From Holophagales bacterium (GTDB lineage: Bacteria; Acidobacteriota; Thermoanaerobaculia; Multivoradales; Multivoraceae): 64,000 nt of DNA. The DNA lies in NCBI GenBank assembly GCA_009845425.1, contig VXZQ01000014.1, positions 124,001-188,000 of the forward strand, read 5' to 3'. The position numbers and the translations under genes are program-made. The notes below the pieces were generated by a model. The model ran no database searches. It was not told the origin of the DNA and saw only the letters and a program-made list of their open reading frames with translations. Positions 29,021 to 37,966 of the stretch are shown here, in pieces; positions within the stretch are counted from its first letter, which is position 1; every line of letters starts with the position of its first letter.

Positions 29021-30840
29021 GTTGGGGGGACTCCACCGCGATCCCTCGCCGGTTCAACTTGCCGGCGGCGGTCCTTCTTGGACTGGCCGCCGCGCTTCCG
29101 GCCACCGCACAGCCGGGGGACGCGCGCTCGCCCTCGGGACCGGGTTTCGTCGAGGTCGTCAACGTCGAGGTCGTCAACGTCGACGTCTACGTCACCGACG
29201 CCGACGGCAAACCCGTGCTGGGCCTGGGTCCGGACGACTTCGAGCTCCGGGTCGACGGGCGAGCCGTGCCGATCAGCAACTTCTACGCGGTCGAACAGCA
29301 GGGCGACGAACTCCTGGTGCGCCGCGGCGGCGAACTGACGGCGGAGCCGCTGCTGCCGCCGCCGCCGGACGATCCTCTCGAACGGGCGGCCGCCGCGCGA
29401 CAGCCGGTGACGGTGCCGCCCGAGCAGGCGCTCCACGTCGTCATCTACATCGACAACCTGAATCTGACCCCGCCCAACCGCAATCGCGTCATGCGGGAAC
29501 TTCGTGCATTCATCCGCGAGCACTTGAGGCCCGAGGACCGCATCATGCTCGCGAGCTTCGACCGCTACCTGAACCTGCGGATGCCGTTCACGAACGACCG
29601 CGACCAGGTACGGCGGGCGCTGCTCGACCTCGAGACCTTCACCGGCCAGCGGGTGCACCGCAACAGCGAGCGCCGCGACCTGTTCGAGGTGATCAACGAC
29701 GTCAACACGGAAATCGAGAACCGGACGGACAACGAGCGGCGGATCGAGGCGGCGCGTCAGGGCGGCCTCGTGGGAGGAAGCGCGGTGCTGGCCCGCGAAC
29801 AGTTGATCAACTACGCGGGCTCGGTGCGCAACGAGACGAACATGGCGATCGACGGCCTGATGCGCCTGATCGAGAACCTGTCGGCGGCCCCGGGCCGGAA
29901 GGCGGTCGTCTATGTCGCCGACGGCATCCCGATGATCGCCGGCGAGGACATCTTCTACTTCCTGCACGGTGTGTGGGAACAGGCGGTATCGCTGATCGAG
30001 ATGACCGAGTACGACATGTCGCGCCGCTTCCAGCAGCTCGCGGCGGTCGCGAACGCGAACCGGGTCAGCTTCTACGCGATCGACGCGCGCGGGCTGACGG
30101 TTTACTCCCAGGCCACGATCGACAGCGCGGTCGCGGGCCTGCCGGGGCAGATGGCGCAGATCGACACGATCGTGAGGACGAACCTCCAGAGCCCGCTGCA
30201 GTTGATGGCGGAGGAGACGGGCGGCCGGGCCATCATCAACACGAACCGGGTGATGCCGGACCTGCTGCAGGTCGCCGCCGACTTCCGCAACTACTACGCC
30301 CTGGGTTACATGCCGGACCTGGCCGGCGACGGCGCCTACCACCGGATCGAGGTGGTCTGGAAGGACAGGCCCCGCGGCGCGGAAGTCCGGTTTCGGAAGG
30401 GGTATCGGGACAAGACGCTCGAGTCCCGGATGATCGAGGGAACCCTGTCAGCCCTCCACCTGAACATGCTGGAGAATCCGCTGGGGGTCCGGATCCACAA
30501 CCTGCCGCCGAAGCGGCGGCCGGACGGCAACTATGACGTCCCCCTGGTCATCGAAGTGGCCTGGGAGGACCTGACGCTCATCCCGCGTGACGGCGTCCAC
30601 CACGGCCGCATCCAGCTCTGGATGGCGGCCCGGGACGAGAAGGACCACACGACCGAGCCGCAGCGGACGCCCCTCAACATCGCGGTGCCGGCGGACCGTC
30701 TGGCCGACATCGAGGGCGGCACGTGGCGCTACGGCCTGGAGCTCACGATGGAGGGCGGTTACCACGACCTGGGCATCGGCCTGCGGGACGACATCGGGGG
30801 ACGCCAGTCGTTCCTGAGAGGCGGCGTCAACGTCCGCTAG
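29017..30840 (+). CDS. VWA-domain secreted protein (acidobacterial VWFA-type), degenerate MIDAS
   Basis: VEVVNVDVYVTDADGKPVLGLGPDDFELRVDGRAVPISNFYAVE; VIYIDNLNLTPPNRNRVMRELRAFIREHLRPEDRIMLASFDRYLNLRMPFTNDRDQVRRAL; GRKAVVYVADGIP. Confidence 0.8.
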   Translation: MSWGDSTAIPRRFNLPAAVLLGLAAALPATAQPGDARSPSGPGFVEVVNVEVVNVDVYVTDADGKPVLGLGPDDFELRVDGRAVPISNFYAVEQQGDELLVRRGGELTAEPLLPPPPDDPLERAAAARQPVTVPPEQALHVVIYIDNLNLTPPNRNRVMRELRAFIREHLRPEDRIMLASFDRYLNLRMPFTNDRDQVRRALLDLETFTGQRVHRNSERRDLFEVINDVNTEIENRTDNERRIEAARQGGLVGGSAVLAREQLINYAGSVRNETNMAIDGLMRLIENLSAAPGRKAVVYVADGIPMIAGEDIFYFLHGVWEQAVSLIEMTEYDMSRRFQQLAAVANANRVSFYAIDARGLTVYSQATIDSAVAGLPGQMAQIDTIVRTNLQSPLQLMAEETGGRAIINTNRVMPDLLQVAADFRNYYALGYMPDLAGDGAYHRIEVVWKDRPRGAEVRFRKGYRDKTLESRMIEGTLSALHLNMLENPLGVRIHNLPPKRRPDGNYDVPLVIEVAWEDLTLIPRDGVHHGRIQLWMAARDEKDHTTEPQRTPLNIAVPADRLADIEGGTWRYGLELTMEGGYHDLGIGLRDDIGGRQSFLRGGVNVR

Positions 30841-30860
30841 TCCTCCTGCCGGTTCCTCCT

Positions 30861-30888
30861 GTCGGTGCGCCGGCCTTCTGGCCGGCCT
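30861..30888 (+). repeat. dispersed palindromic repeat, copy 3 (28 bp core)
   Basis: gtcggtgcgccggccttctggccggcct in the 77-bp gap between two co-directional genes. Confidence 0.8.
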
Positions 30889-30917
30889 CGGCCACCGCCC
30901 GGCGCTATAGTGCCTGC

Positions 30918-33443
30918 ATGACCACTTCTCTCATGGGCCGGTCCGGGGGCGCCCCGGAGCGGGCCGTTTTTCGACAGTGGCGGTTCCTGCCGCTCTGTCT
31001 CTTCCTGCTGTTCCCGGGCGCGAGCATCCAGGCGCAGCGGCTACTGGAAATGGGCCCCGTCATCGTGAATCCGGAGGTGGCGGAACCCGGTGTCGTGCCC
31101 TACGCGATCGACCTCGACATCGATCTCATCCGCTCCGCCCCGCAGCGCGTCGAAGTGCCGGCGCCGAACGGGCGGCTGCTGGTTGCCGAGTTGAGCCTGT
31201 TCGAGGACCGGGGCGACGGCGACGCGATGTGGGCCGGCCGGGTTGTCGGTTCGGACTACGAGAGCGTCGTGTTCACCGTTGCGAACGACCACCTGGTGGG
31301 CCACTTCGGCGTGCCGGGCGGCGCGAAGTACCGGATCTCGGCCCGGCCCGACGGCAGCGGGCGGATCGAGAACATGTCGACGATGACCCGGAAGTCGAAG
31401 GAGGAGTTCTGCCCCGGGGGCGTGACTCCGGACCGGTCGCTGCCGGTCGCCGCGATCGAGGCGCAGCGCGACGGTGATCCGGAGCGCGTCGTTCAGGCGT
31501 CGAACCACACGAATCTCGACATGTTGATCGTCTACAGCGAGGCGGCTCGCCAGCGCTACGAGGCCCGCGACGGCGACGTGGACACCTCCGTGCGGGCATC
31601 GATCGACTATCTGAACCTGGTGTTCCGCAACGGGGATCTGGCTCTGGACGCTCGTCTGGTGCATCACGAACAGGCGCCGGCTTCGTTGGAGATCACGAAC
31701 TCGGGCGGCGCGGTTCTTGGTCAACTCGCGCGGAATCAGGAAGTACAGGCGCTACGCGCCGAGCACCAGGCGGACCTGGTTCATATCTTCGTGACCGCCG
31801 AAGTCTCCGGCGTCTGCGGTATCGCCTATCTTCTTGAGAAGGGGGATACGGCGGCGTCGTTCTCGCCGAGCGGCTACGGCCTGACGGTGATGCAGGGCTG
31901 CGGCGACGAGACCTTCGCCCACGAGGTCGGCCACAACCTCGGCGGGCATCACGATCCACCGAATGCCGGGTGTTTCGATGATGCGGATTGCCGGAACAAC
32001 CGTGCGATCGCGCCCTACGCATTCGGGCACACGTGGTTCAGCCCCTCGCCTCCAAACCCGCCGGACAAGGACACGATCATGAGCTACGGCAGCGGCGAGG
32101 TGGAGCCGTGGTTCTCCACTGTGCGGGTGCAGCCGAGAATCGACGGTAGCCAGGTGACATTCGGGATCGCCGGAGAGCGGGAGAATGAGCGTGCGTTGCG
32201 CGAGTACTCGGTGCCCATTGCACCTCACTACAGCGACTCGCTGCCTGGAGGCCCGGGTCCCGATCCGGGCCCGGATCCGGGGCCGCCGCCTGGAAGCGGA
32301 CCGACGGCGCCGGGCAACCTGACCGGCGACTCGACGGGTCCCACCAGCGTTCGCTTGAGCTGGGTGGACCGGTCCGACGACGAGACCGGCTTCGAGGTCG
32401 AGCTCCGCCCGCCCGGCGGCCGCTGGCGGACGGACTCCACCGTGCCGGCCAACACGACGACGGCCGACGTGACGGGGTTGACTCCCGGCGGGCGCTACGA
32501 CTTTCGAGTGCGGTCGGTCAGAGACCGCCGCCGTTCCTCCCCGAGCAACATGGTGACCGTCGTGCTGCCGTCGACGGACTACACGGACTGCGAGCTGGGG
32601 GAGCCGCTGATCGAGTTCGAGCACGGCTATACCGTCAGCATGTGCGTCGAGTACCAAAACGGCGAGGGAGAACTCGTCGAGGAGCGGGCCAAGTACTTCG
32701 ACATCGGATCAGATCAATCGGCGATCCTGTACTTCTTCGACAAGGACAATGCGGAAGTCCTGGTCAAGGTGCTGGACACGTGCAAGCACAACGTCAGCAA
32801 CCACATCTGGGTGTACGTCGCTCCGGTCACCACGCTGGCCTTCCATCTTCAGATCGAGAATGGTGCGACCGGCGAGACCTGGGACCACAGGAATCCGCGC
32901 GGCGGCGGCGATGCTCCGACCGCAAGTGCGCTGAAGCACTTCCCGTGCGATCCGGCGACCACGGGCTTCGCCGGCGCCGCAGGTGCGCCGACTGGCTTCG
33001 CCGGTGACGCTGGCGGAGTCGAGCTGGTCGACGCTGGCATCCGGCCGGCCTCCGTGCGGCATGCGCTCGCGGCGGGCGAAATGTCGGCCTGCGAACCGAA
33101 GGAGGCGGTCGTCACGCTCAAGGGCGGCTACGAGGTCGCCATGTGCGTCGAGTTCCTCAAGGACGGCGAGCCGGCCACCACGCCGGTCCGGAACTACGGC
33201 CTGGACTCCCAGCAGTCAGCCGTCCTCTACTTCTTCGACAGGAGCAACGCCGAGGTCCTGATCAAGGTCCTGCAGCCGCCCCCAGGAAACTGCGGCCGGT
33301 GGGTGTTCGTCGCGCCGGTGACCGACCTGGCGTTCAACATCGAGGTCCGTCCGCCGGATGGCGGGGCGCCGTGGACGCACGGCAACCCCTTCGGACGGAC
33401 GGCTGCGGCGGTGAGTGACCTGAAGGCGTTCTGTAGTCCGTAG
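30918..33443 (+). CDS. secreted metzincin metalloprotease (M12B/reprolysin-like) with FN3 and two Cys-bounded C-terminal modules
   Basis: TFAHEVGHNLGGHHD (HExxHxxGxxHD); Gly/Pro linker PGPDPGPDPGPPPGSGP; FN3 (SVRLSWVDRSDDETGFEVELR...GGRYDFRVRSVR); two ILYFFDxxNAEVLxKVL modules. Confidence 0.88.
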   Translation: MTTSLMGRSGGAPERAVFRQWRFLPLCLFLLFPGASIQAQRLLEMGPVIVNPEVAEPGVVPYAIDLDIDLIRSAPQRVEVPAPNGRLLVAELSLFEDRGDGDAMWAGRVVGSDYESVVFTVANDHLVGHFGVPGGAKYRISARPDGSGRIENMSTMTRKSKEEFCPGGVTPDRSLPVAAIEAQRDGDPERVVQASNHTNLDMLIVYSEAARQRYEARDGDVDTSVRASIDYLNLVFRNGDLALDARLVHHEQAPASLEITNSGGAVLGQLARNQEVQALRAEHQADLVHIFVTAEVSGVCGIAYLLEKGDTAASFSPSGYGLTVMQGCGDETFAHEVGHNLGGHHDPPNAGCFDDADCRNNRAIAPYAFGHTWFSPSPPNPPDKDTIMSYGSGEVEPWFSTVRVQPRIDGSQVTFGIAGERENERALREYSVPIAPHYSDSLPGGPGPDPGPDPGPPPGSGPTAPGNLTGDSTGPTSVRLSWVDRSDDETGFEVELRPPGGRWRTDSTVPANTTTADVTGLTPGGRYDFRVRSVRDRRRSSPSNMVTVVLPSTDYTDCELGEPLIEFEHGYTVSMCVEYQNGEGELVEERAKYFDIGSDQSAILYFFDKDNAEVLVKVLDTCKHNVSNHIWVYVAPVTTLAFHLQIENGATGETWDHRNPRGGGDAPTASALKHFPCDPATTGFAGAAGAPTGFAGDAGGVELVDAGIRPASVRHALAAGEMSACEPKEAVVTLKGGYEVAMCVEFLKDGEPATTPVRNYGLDSQQSAVLYFFDRSNAEVLIKVLQPPPGNCGRWVFVAPVTDLAFNIEVRPPDGGAPWTHGNPFGRTAAAVSDLKAFCSP

Positions 33444-33451
33444 TCGGCGGT

Positions 33452-35629
33452 CTACAGCACCCGAATCGGCGTCGACGACGAGTGCTGTCCGTTCGCCGAG
33501 TCGGTCACGGTAACGGTGAGCGTGTAGTCGCCCGGGTCGAGCTTCTTCCCGGCGACGAACTTCCCGTTCAGCCGCGACAGCGCGCCGCCGCTCGCCTGGC
33601 TCTGGTCCAGCGCGACCTCGCCGCCCTGGGTGACTTCTTCACCGTCCGGGCCGAAGACCTGCGCCCGGACCGAGACGGCGCCCGCGGCCAGGTTCATCGC
33701 GACCAGGCTGATCTGCGCCTCGCCGCCCCGGGCGACCTCGGGGCGGGAGGCCGGGATGAACGGCGCGCCGTCCAGCAGGAAGGGGAAGGCAACGTCCTGC
33801 CGCTGCTCGGACGGGTCCTCCCGCAGCAGCAGCCACTTGGTGGGCGGTTCCGGGAACAACGGCGGCTGCAGGACGGTACCGTCGCCGGGCACCTCGAGGA
33901 CGCCGGTCACGAGCGCTCGGCGGCCGGTGATGTCGTTGCGGAGCAGAACCCGCGCCGAGTAGGTCCCCGGATCGAGGTCGAAATGTCCCCAGTACTTGAT
34001 CCCGCTCTGGCGGATGGCGGCCCCGGCCTGCGCCAGATCGAGGCCCATGCGAGTGGAGAAGAAGTCGCGCACCACGCCGTCCTCGTCCAGTGCGTAGGCG
34101 TAGATTTCGATCGGAAGAACGCTGCCCTCCACGCCGGCCAGGAGATCCTCGCCGCGGGCCGTGATCAGCACCGGGGCATACGCTTTGCCGCTGTCGGCGG
34201 GAAAACCGGTGGCCAGGACAGCGGCGTCGATGTCGCCGGTTTCGACGCCGCCCATGACGGCCTGGGCCGAGCCGAGCGCGCGCTCGAACGGGCTCGTCTG
34301 CTCGTACGTCCTGGGTGGGTAGTAGCCCGGACGATGGACCACCTGCGTGCCCCGTGGAGCGTCCTTGAGCCGTACCCGGAGACGGCGGAACTTGCCGTCC
34401 TGCTTGAGGTTGCCGGGCTGGAAGGCGAGGAGGTAGGTGACGCTGTTGCGCTCCAGCATCTCCTCCATCGCGTCTCCGAGGTTCGTGAAGTTCGAGAACA
34501 TCTCGCCGCCCGTGTCCTTCGCCATCTGGAGCAGGGAACCGCGTCTGCTCCCTGCCTCGCCCGCGATCTGACCGCTGACGTCGACCGCCTGGATCGTGCA
34601 GTTCGCCTCACGGAACTGTCTGAGCATGCGTTCCATCGCGCTCTGGGCGGAGGAGTCGCCGAACGTGCTCTGCTGATCGACCTCCTGGGTCCGGCCCTGG
34701 ATCACGGCTTCGCTGTCGGCCAGCAGGGACGCCCGATCTTCGTCGGTCAGACCCTGGTTGCCGTACAGCACCCTCGTCGGCATGCCTTCGGACAGGAACA
34801 CGACGTGCTTGCGGCCCTCGACCGAGGCCATCCAGTCCGAAAGCGCGCTCATTCCCTGCGTCATGGCGGCTATCCTGCTGGCTTCGTTTCCGCGCTCGGC
34901 CTGCTCCTGGAGGTTCTGGAGTTCACGCCGTGTCTCCGCGAGCATCGCGCCGGCGTCGATGCCGCCAGCGGTCTGCGTCGCGCCCGCCACTTCGTCGCCC
35001 GCCGCCAGAGCGGCGCCGATGTCCGAAATGACGAGACCGAGGGGGTCGCGCACGACCGTTTCGCCGACCTGGACCTGGCCCAGCGACCGGATCGCCTGCC
35101 GGAGCTGGCTGCGGTCTGAAGTGAAACCCAGTACGAGCCGGGGCCGGGTGTCGAACACGGCGACGGCGACCAGGTCGGTCGGATGCAGGGAGGTCAACAC
35201 GAGGTCGGCCGCCGCCTGCTGGGCGCGGCCGACCGAGTCGGGGGCCGTGAAGTACAGGTCGAAGAACAGCAGGAAGTGGCGCCTTGCGGCGACCGGGATC
35301 TGTTTCTGGGTGGGCTTGCCTTCGACGAGCGACAGGTCGACGAGGTCGAAACCGGTGATCTCGACCGGTCGGCGGCCGTCGAGGAGTTCGAAGTCGTCCC
35401 GCGTGAGGTCGCGTACCGGGGCGCCGCTGCTGATCACCTGGACCGGCACCTCGACCACGGTCACGGTGGTCGCGTCGCTGAACTGGGGCTGCGCCTGGCG
35501 CCGGCGGTTGCGCTGGGCGTCGGCGTCGGCCGCCGCCAGGAGCAGTGCGGCGGTGCAGGTCGCGGCGGCGGCGGTCCTGACGAGTTGGACGCGTGTCAAC
35601 GGGGAAGCGAAGCGACTGTGGTCGTTCAT
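33452..35629 (-). CDS. VWA-domain secreted protein, degenerate MIDAS
   Basis: TVVEVPVQVISSGAPVRDLTRDDFELLDGRRPVEITGFDLVDL; RHFLLFFDLYFTAPDSVGRAQQAAADLVLTSLHPTDLVAVAVF; HVVFLSEGMPTRVLYG; start MNDHSRF. Confidence 0.82.
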   Translation of the reverse strand: MNDHSRFASPLTRVQLVRTAAAATCTAALLLAAADADAQRNRRRQAQPQFSDATTVTVVEVPVQVISSGAPVRDLTRDDFELLDGRRPVEITGFDLVDLSLVEGKPTQKQIPVAARRHFLLFFDLYFTAPDSVGRAQQAAADLVLTSLHPTDLVAVAVFDTRPRLVLGFTSDRSQLRQAIRSLGQVQVGETVVRDPLGLVISDIGAALAAGDEVAGATQTAGGIDAGAMLAETRRELQNLQEQAERGNEASRIAAMTQGMSALSDWMASVEGRKHVVFLSEGMPTRVLYGNQGLTDEDRASLLADSEAVIQGRTQEVDQQSTFGDSSAQSAMERMLRQFREANCTIQAVDVSGQIAGEAGSRRGSLLQMAKDTGGEMFSNFTNLGDAMEEMLERNSVTYLLAFQPGNLKQDGKFRRLRVRLKDAPRGTQVVHRPGYYPPRTYEQTSPFERALGSAQAVMGGVETGDIDAAVLATGFPADSGKAYAPVLITARGEDLLAGVEGSVLPIEIYAYALDEDGVVRDFFSTRMGLDLAQAGAAIRQSGIKYWGHFDLDPGTYSARVLLRNDITGRRALVTGVLEVPGDGTVLQPPLFPEPPTKWLLLREDPSEQRQDVAFPFLLDGAPFIPASRPEVARGGEAQISLVAMNLAAGAVSVRAQVFGPDGEEVTQGGEVALDQSQASGGALSRLNGKFVAGKKLDPGDYTLTVTVTDSANGQHSSSTPIRVL

Positions 35630-35697
35630 GCTCGGACTCCTTAGATCCTGAAGAGGCGATCCGCTCCGGAGCGGCAAAGGGACTCCGGGCCGGCCGC

Positions 35698-37932
35698 TCA
35701 GTTCAGGACTCTAAGCGGAATCGAGTTGAACGGTCGAGCCTGGGTCGCCGGATCGGTCACCGTGACCCTCAGAGTGTAGTCGCCCGCCGGCAGATCGACC
35801 GGATCGAAGGCGGCGACCAGCTTGTCGAGGCCCGGTATGCCGGTCACGGTTCGTTCGCGCAGGCTGAGCGCGCCGCCGTCCATCCGTTCTCCGTCCGCGT
35901 CGAGCACCGTGCTTTGGAGGAACAGGTCGCCTGCGCCGAGGTTGTAACCGACGAGGCAGATCTCCGCTTCGTCGTCACCCCCCTCGAAGAGAAGGGGAAC
36001 CGCCGACGGCACGTAGGGCTTGCCGTTGACCGTGAACGGATACACGGTGGTCTTGGCGTACTGGTCCGCCGGTTGTTCCCGGACGAGGAACCAGGCGCCC
36101 GGCTCTTCGTGGAAGAAGGGGGGCAGGAGGGTCGGTTCGCCGCTCTCGAAGGTCGGGACGTGGAGGGCCACCGTCTCGACGCCGGTGGCGCCGGTCAGGG
36201 CGTTGCGGGCGAGGACCCGAAGCAGGTACTCGCCCGGCTCCAGATCCAGGCTGCCGTAGTACTTGAGACCGGTGTTCACGAAGGTGTCCTGGCGGCCGGT
36301 CAGGTCGAGGGTCACGACCCGGCTGAAGAAGTCCCGCATCTCCGACCTGTCGTCGGTGATGTAGGCGTAGATCTCGACCGGTAACCGGGGCGACTCGTGG
36401 TCCTCGAGCAGGCTGGCGCCATCGATCTCGACGATGACCGGCACGTAGGCCTGGTTCGGTCCGGCCCGGAACGGGGCGGCCAGAACGTTCATCGTCAGGT
36501 CGTCCCGCTCGGCCGCGGCGGCGATCAGGTCGGAGGCGAGCAGGCGCTTTTCCATCGGGTGGAGGTCGCCGTAGGGCCTTGGCGTGTAGTAGCCCATGCG
36601 GTGGGAGAGCTGGGCGCCCCTGGGCGCCCGGGCCCGTACCCGCAGCCGATGGTGATCGCCAGCGTCTCCCGGGTCGGACGGTTGGAACGAGAGCAGGTAG
36701 GTGACGGTGGAGGACTGGAGCACTTCCCGCAACTCGGCGCCGAAGTCGTTCGCGTCTTCGTGCGCCTGGCCGCCGGTCTGGTTGGCGAGATAGAAGAGGG
36801 CGTCACGACCGACCGAACGGATCCGGTTCTCCTCCAGCGAGTCCGCCCGCAGGCCGGAGATGTCGACTGTGTGGATCACCGTGTTGGCGCGGTTGAACTC
36901 GCTCAGCATCTGGTGGACCTGGGTCTGAAGCTGCGTGTTGCCGAACCGCTGGTCGGTATCGACCTGGGCGATCTGCCCCCGCTCGATCAGGTCGGTCTCG
37001 CGCCGGAACTCCTCGTCGGAGGAGTCCGGTCCTCGTCCGAAGAGCAGCCTGCCGTCGAAGCCCTCGGAGAACAGCACCAGGTGCTTGCGGCCCTCGACCG
37101 TGGACAGGATGCGGGCCATCTCGTGCAAGGTGTCGGCCCAGCGTGAAATCTGCCCGCGCGCGTAGTTCCTCTCGGACTTCGCCATCTCCCTGCCGATCAC
37201 CTGCAGGTAGCTGCTCATGCTGCGCTCCATCTCGGTGATCCCCGAGTTCACGCCGCCGACGTCGAGGGCGGAAGTCAGGTCCGTCGCACGGCCCGGCGTG
37301 TCGATCAGGAAGCCCAGCGGATCCTCGGTCGCCAGCCTGACGAGTCTGGGATTGCCAAGCGTCGTGATGGCCCGGGCGAGTTGGGCCCGGTCGGGCGTGA
37401 ACGTGATCAGGAGTTGCGGGCCGGATTCGACGGAGTGAATGCCGACGGAGGCCAGATCGGTCGGGTGCAGGTTCTCCAGCACGAAGTTCTTGGCCGCGAG
37501 CTGGGCCTTGGCGATCGATGTCGGCGCGGAGTACGAGAGGTCGAACAGGAACAGGAAGTGGCGCCGCGCCGCCGGCGGCACGCCGTAGTCCGTCTCGACG
37601 ACCCGCCGCTCGTCCGGAATGATCTGCGCCAGGTCGATCACCCGGAAACCGGTGAGCGTCTGCGCCTCGCCTTCGTCCAGGATCTGGAAGTCTTCCGCGG
37701 CCAGGCCGCGGACGGCGGTGCCGTCCCTCGCGATGACGTTGACCGGCACCTGCACTTCGAAGACGAACTCGCGGTCTTCGAACTGCTCGAGTTCGTCCGG
37801 ACCTGGCGTCTGTGCTTGCGCGACGGCGGCGCCCACCACGAGCGATAGCACCGCCAGCATCGCGAATGCCGCCCTGCCGGTGCGCCGGCCCTCTGGCCGG
37901 CATCTGACCGCAACCGCCATCATCCTCTTCAA
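35698..37932 (-). CDS. VWA-domain secreted protein, canonical DxSxS
   Basis: RHFLFLFDLSYSAPTSIAKAQLAAKNFVLENLHPTDLASVGIHSV; HLVLFSEGFDGRLLFG; paralog of the neighbouring gene. Start ambiguous (37932 or 37860) because of repeat copy 4. Confidence 0.82.
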   Translation of the reverse strand: MKRMMAVAVRCRPEGRRTGRAAFAMLAVLSLVVGAAVAQAQTPGPDELEQFEDREFVFEVQVPVNVIARDGTAVRGLAAEDFQILDEGEAQTLTGFRVIDLAQIIPDERRVVETDYGVPPAARRHFLFLFDLSYSAPTSIAKAQLAAKNFVLENLHPTDLASVGIHSVESGPQLLITFTPDRAQLARAITTLGNPRLVRLATEDPLGFLIDTPGRATDLTSALDVGGVNSGITEMERSMSSYLQVIGREMAKSERNYARGQISRWADTLHEMARILSTVEGRKHLVLFSEGFDGRLLFGRGPDSSDEEFRRETDLIERGQIAQVDTDQRFGNTQLQTQVHQMLSEFNRANTVIHTVDISGLRADSLEENRIRSVGRDALFYLANQTGGQAHEDANDFGAELREVLQSSTVTYLLSFQPSDPGDAGDHHRLRVRARAPRGAQLSHRMGYYTPRPYGDLHPMEKRLLASDLIAAAAERDDLTMNVLAAPFRAGPNQAYVPVIVEIDGASLLEDHESPRLPVEIYAYITDDRSEMRDFFSRVVTLDLTGRQDTFVNTGLKYYGSLDLEPGEYLLRVLARNALTGATGVETVALHVPTFESGEPTLLPPFFHEEPGAWFLVREQPADQYAKTTVYPFTVNGKPYVPSAVPLLFEGGDDEAEICLVGYNLGAGDLFLQSTVLDADGERMDGGALSLRERTVTGIPGLDKLVAAFDPVDLPAGDYTLRVTVTDPATQARPFNSIPLRVLN
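37876..37903 (+). repeat. dispersed palindromic repeat, copy 4 (28 bp core) within the N-terminal codons of the VWA gene
   Basis: gccggtgcgccggccctctggccggcat; 26/28 match to copy 2 core. Confidence 0.75.
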
Positions 37933-37966
37933 CGCTCGCGCCTGCCCTTGAGTTCCGTTTACGCCT

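Noticed and set aside
28894-30342. 482-aa minus-strand ORF opposite the VWA gene
   Set aside because: Antisense to the convincing VWA frame; translation lacks domain signatures.
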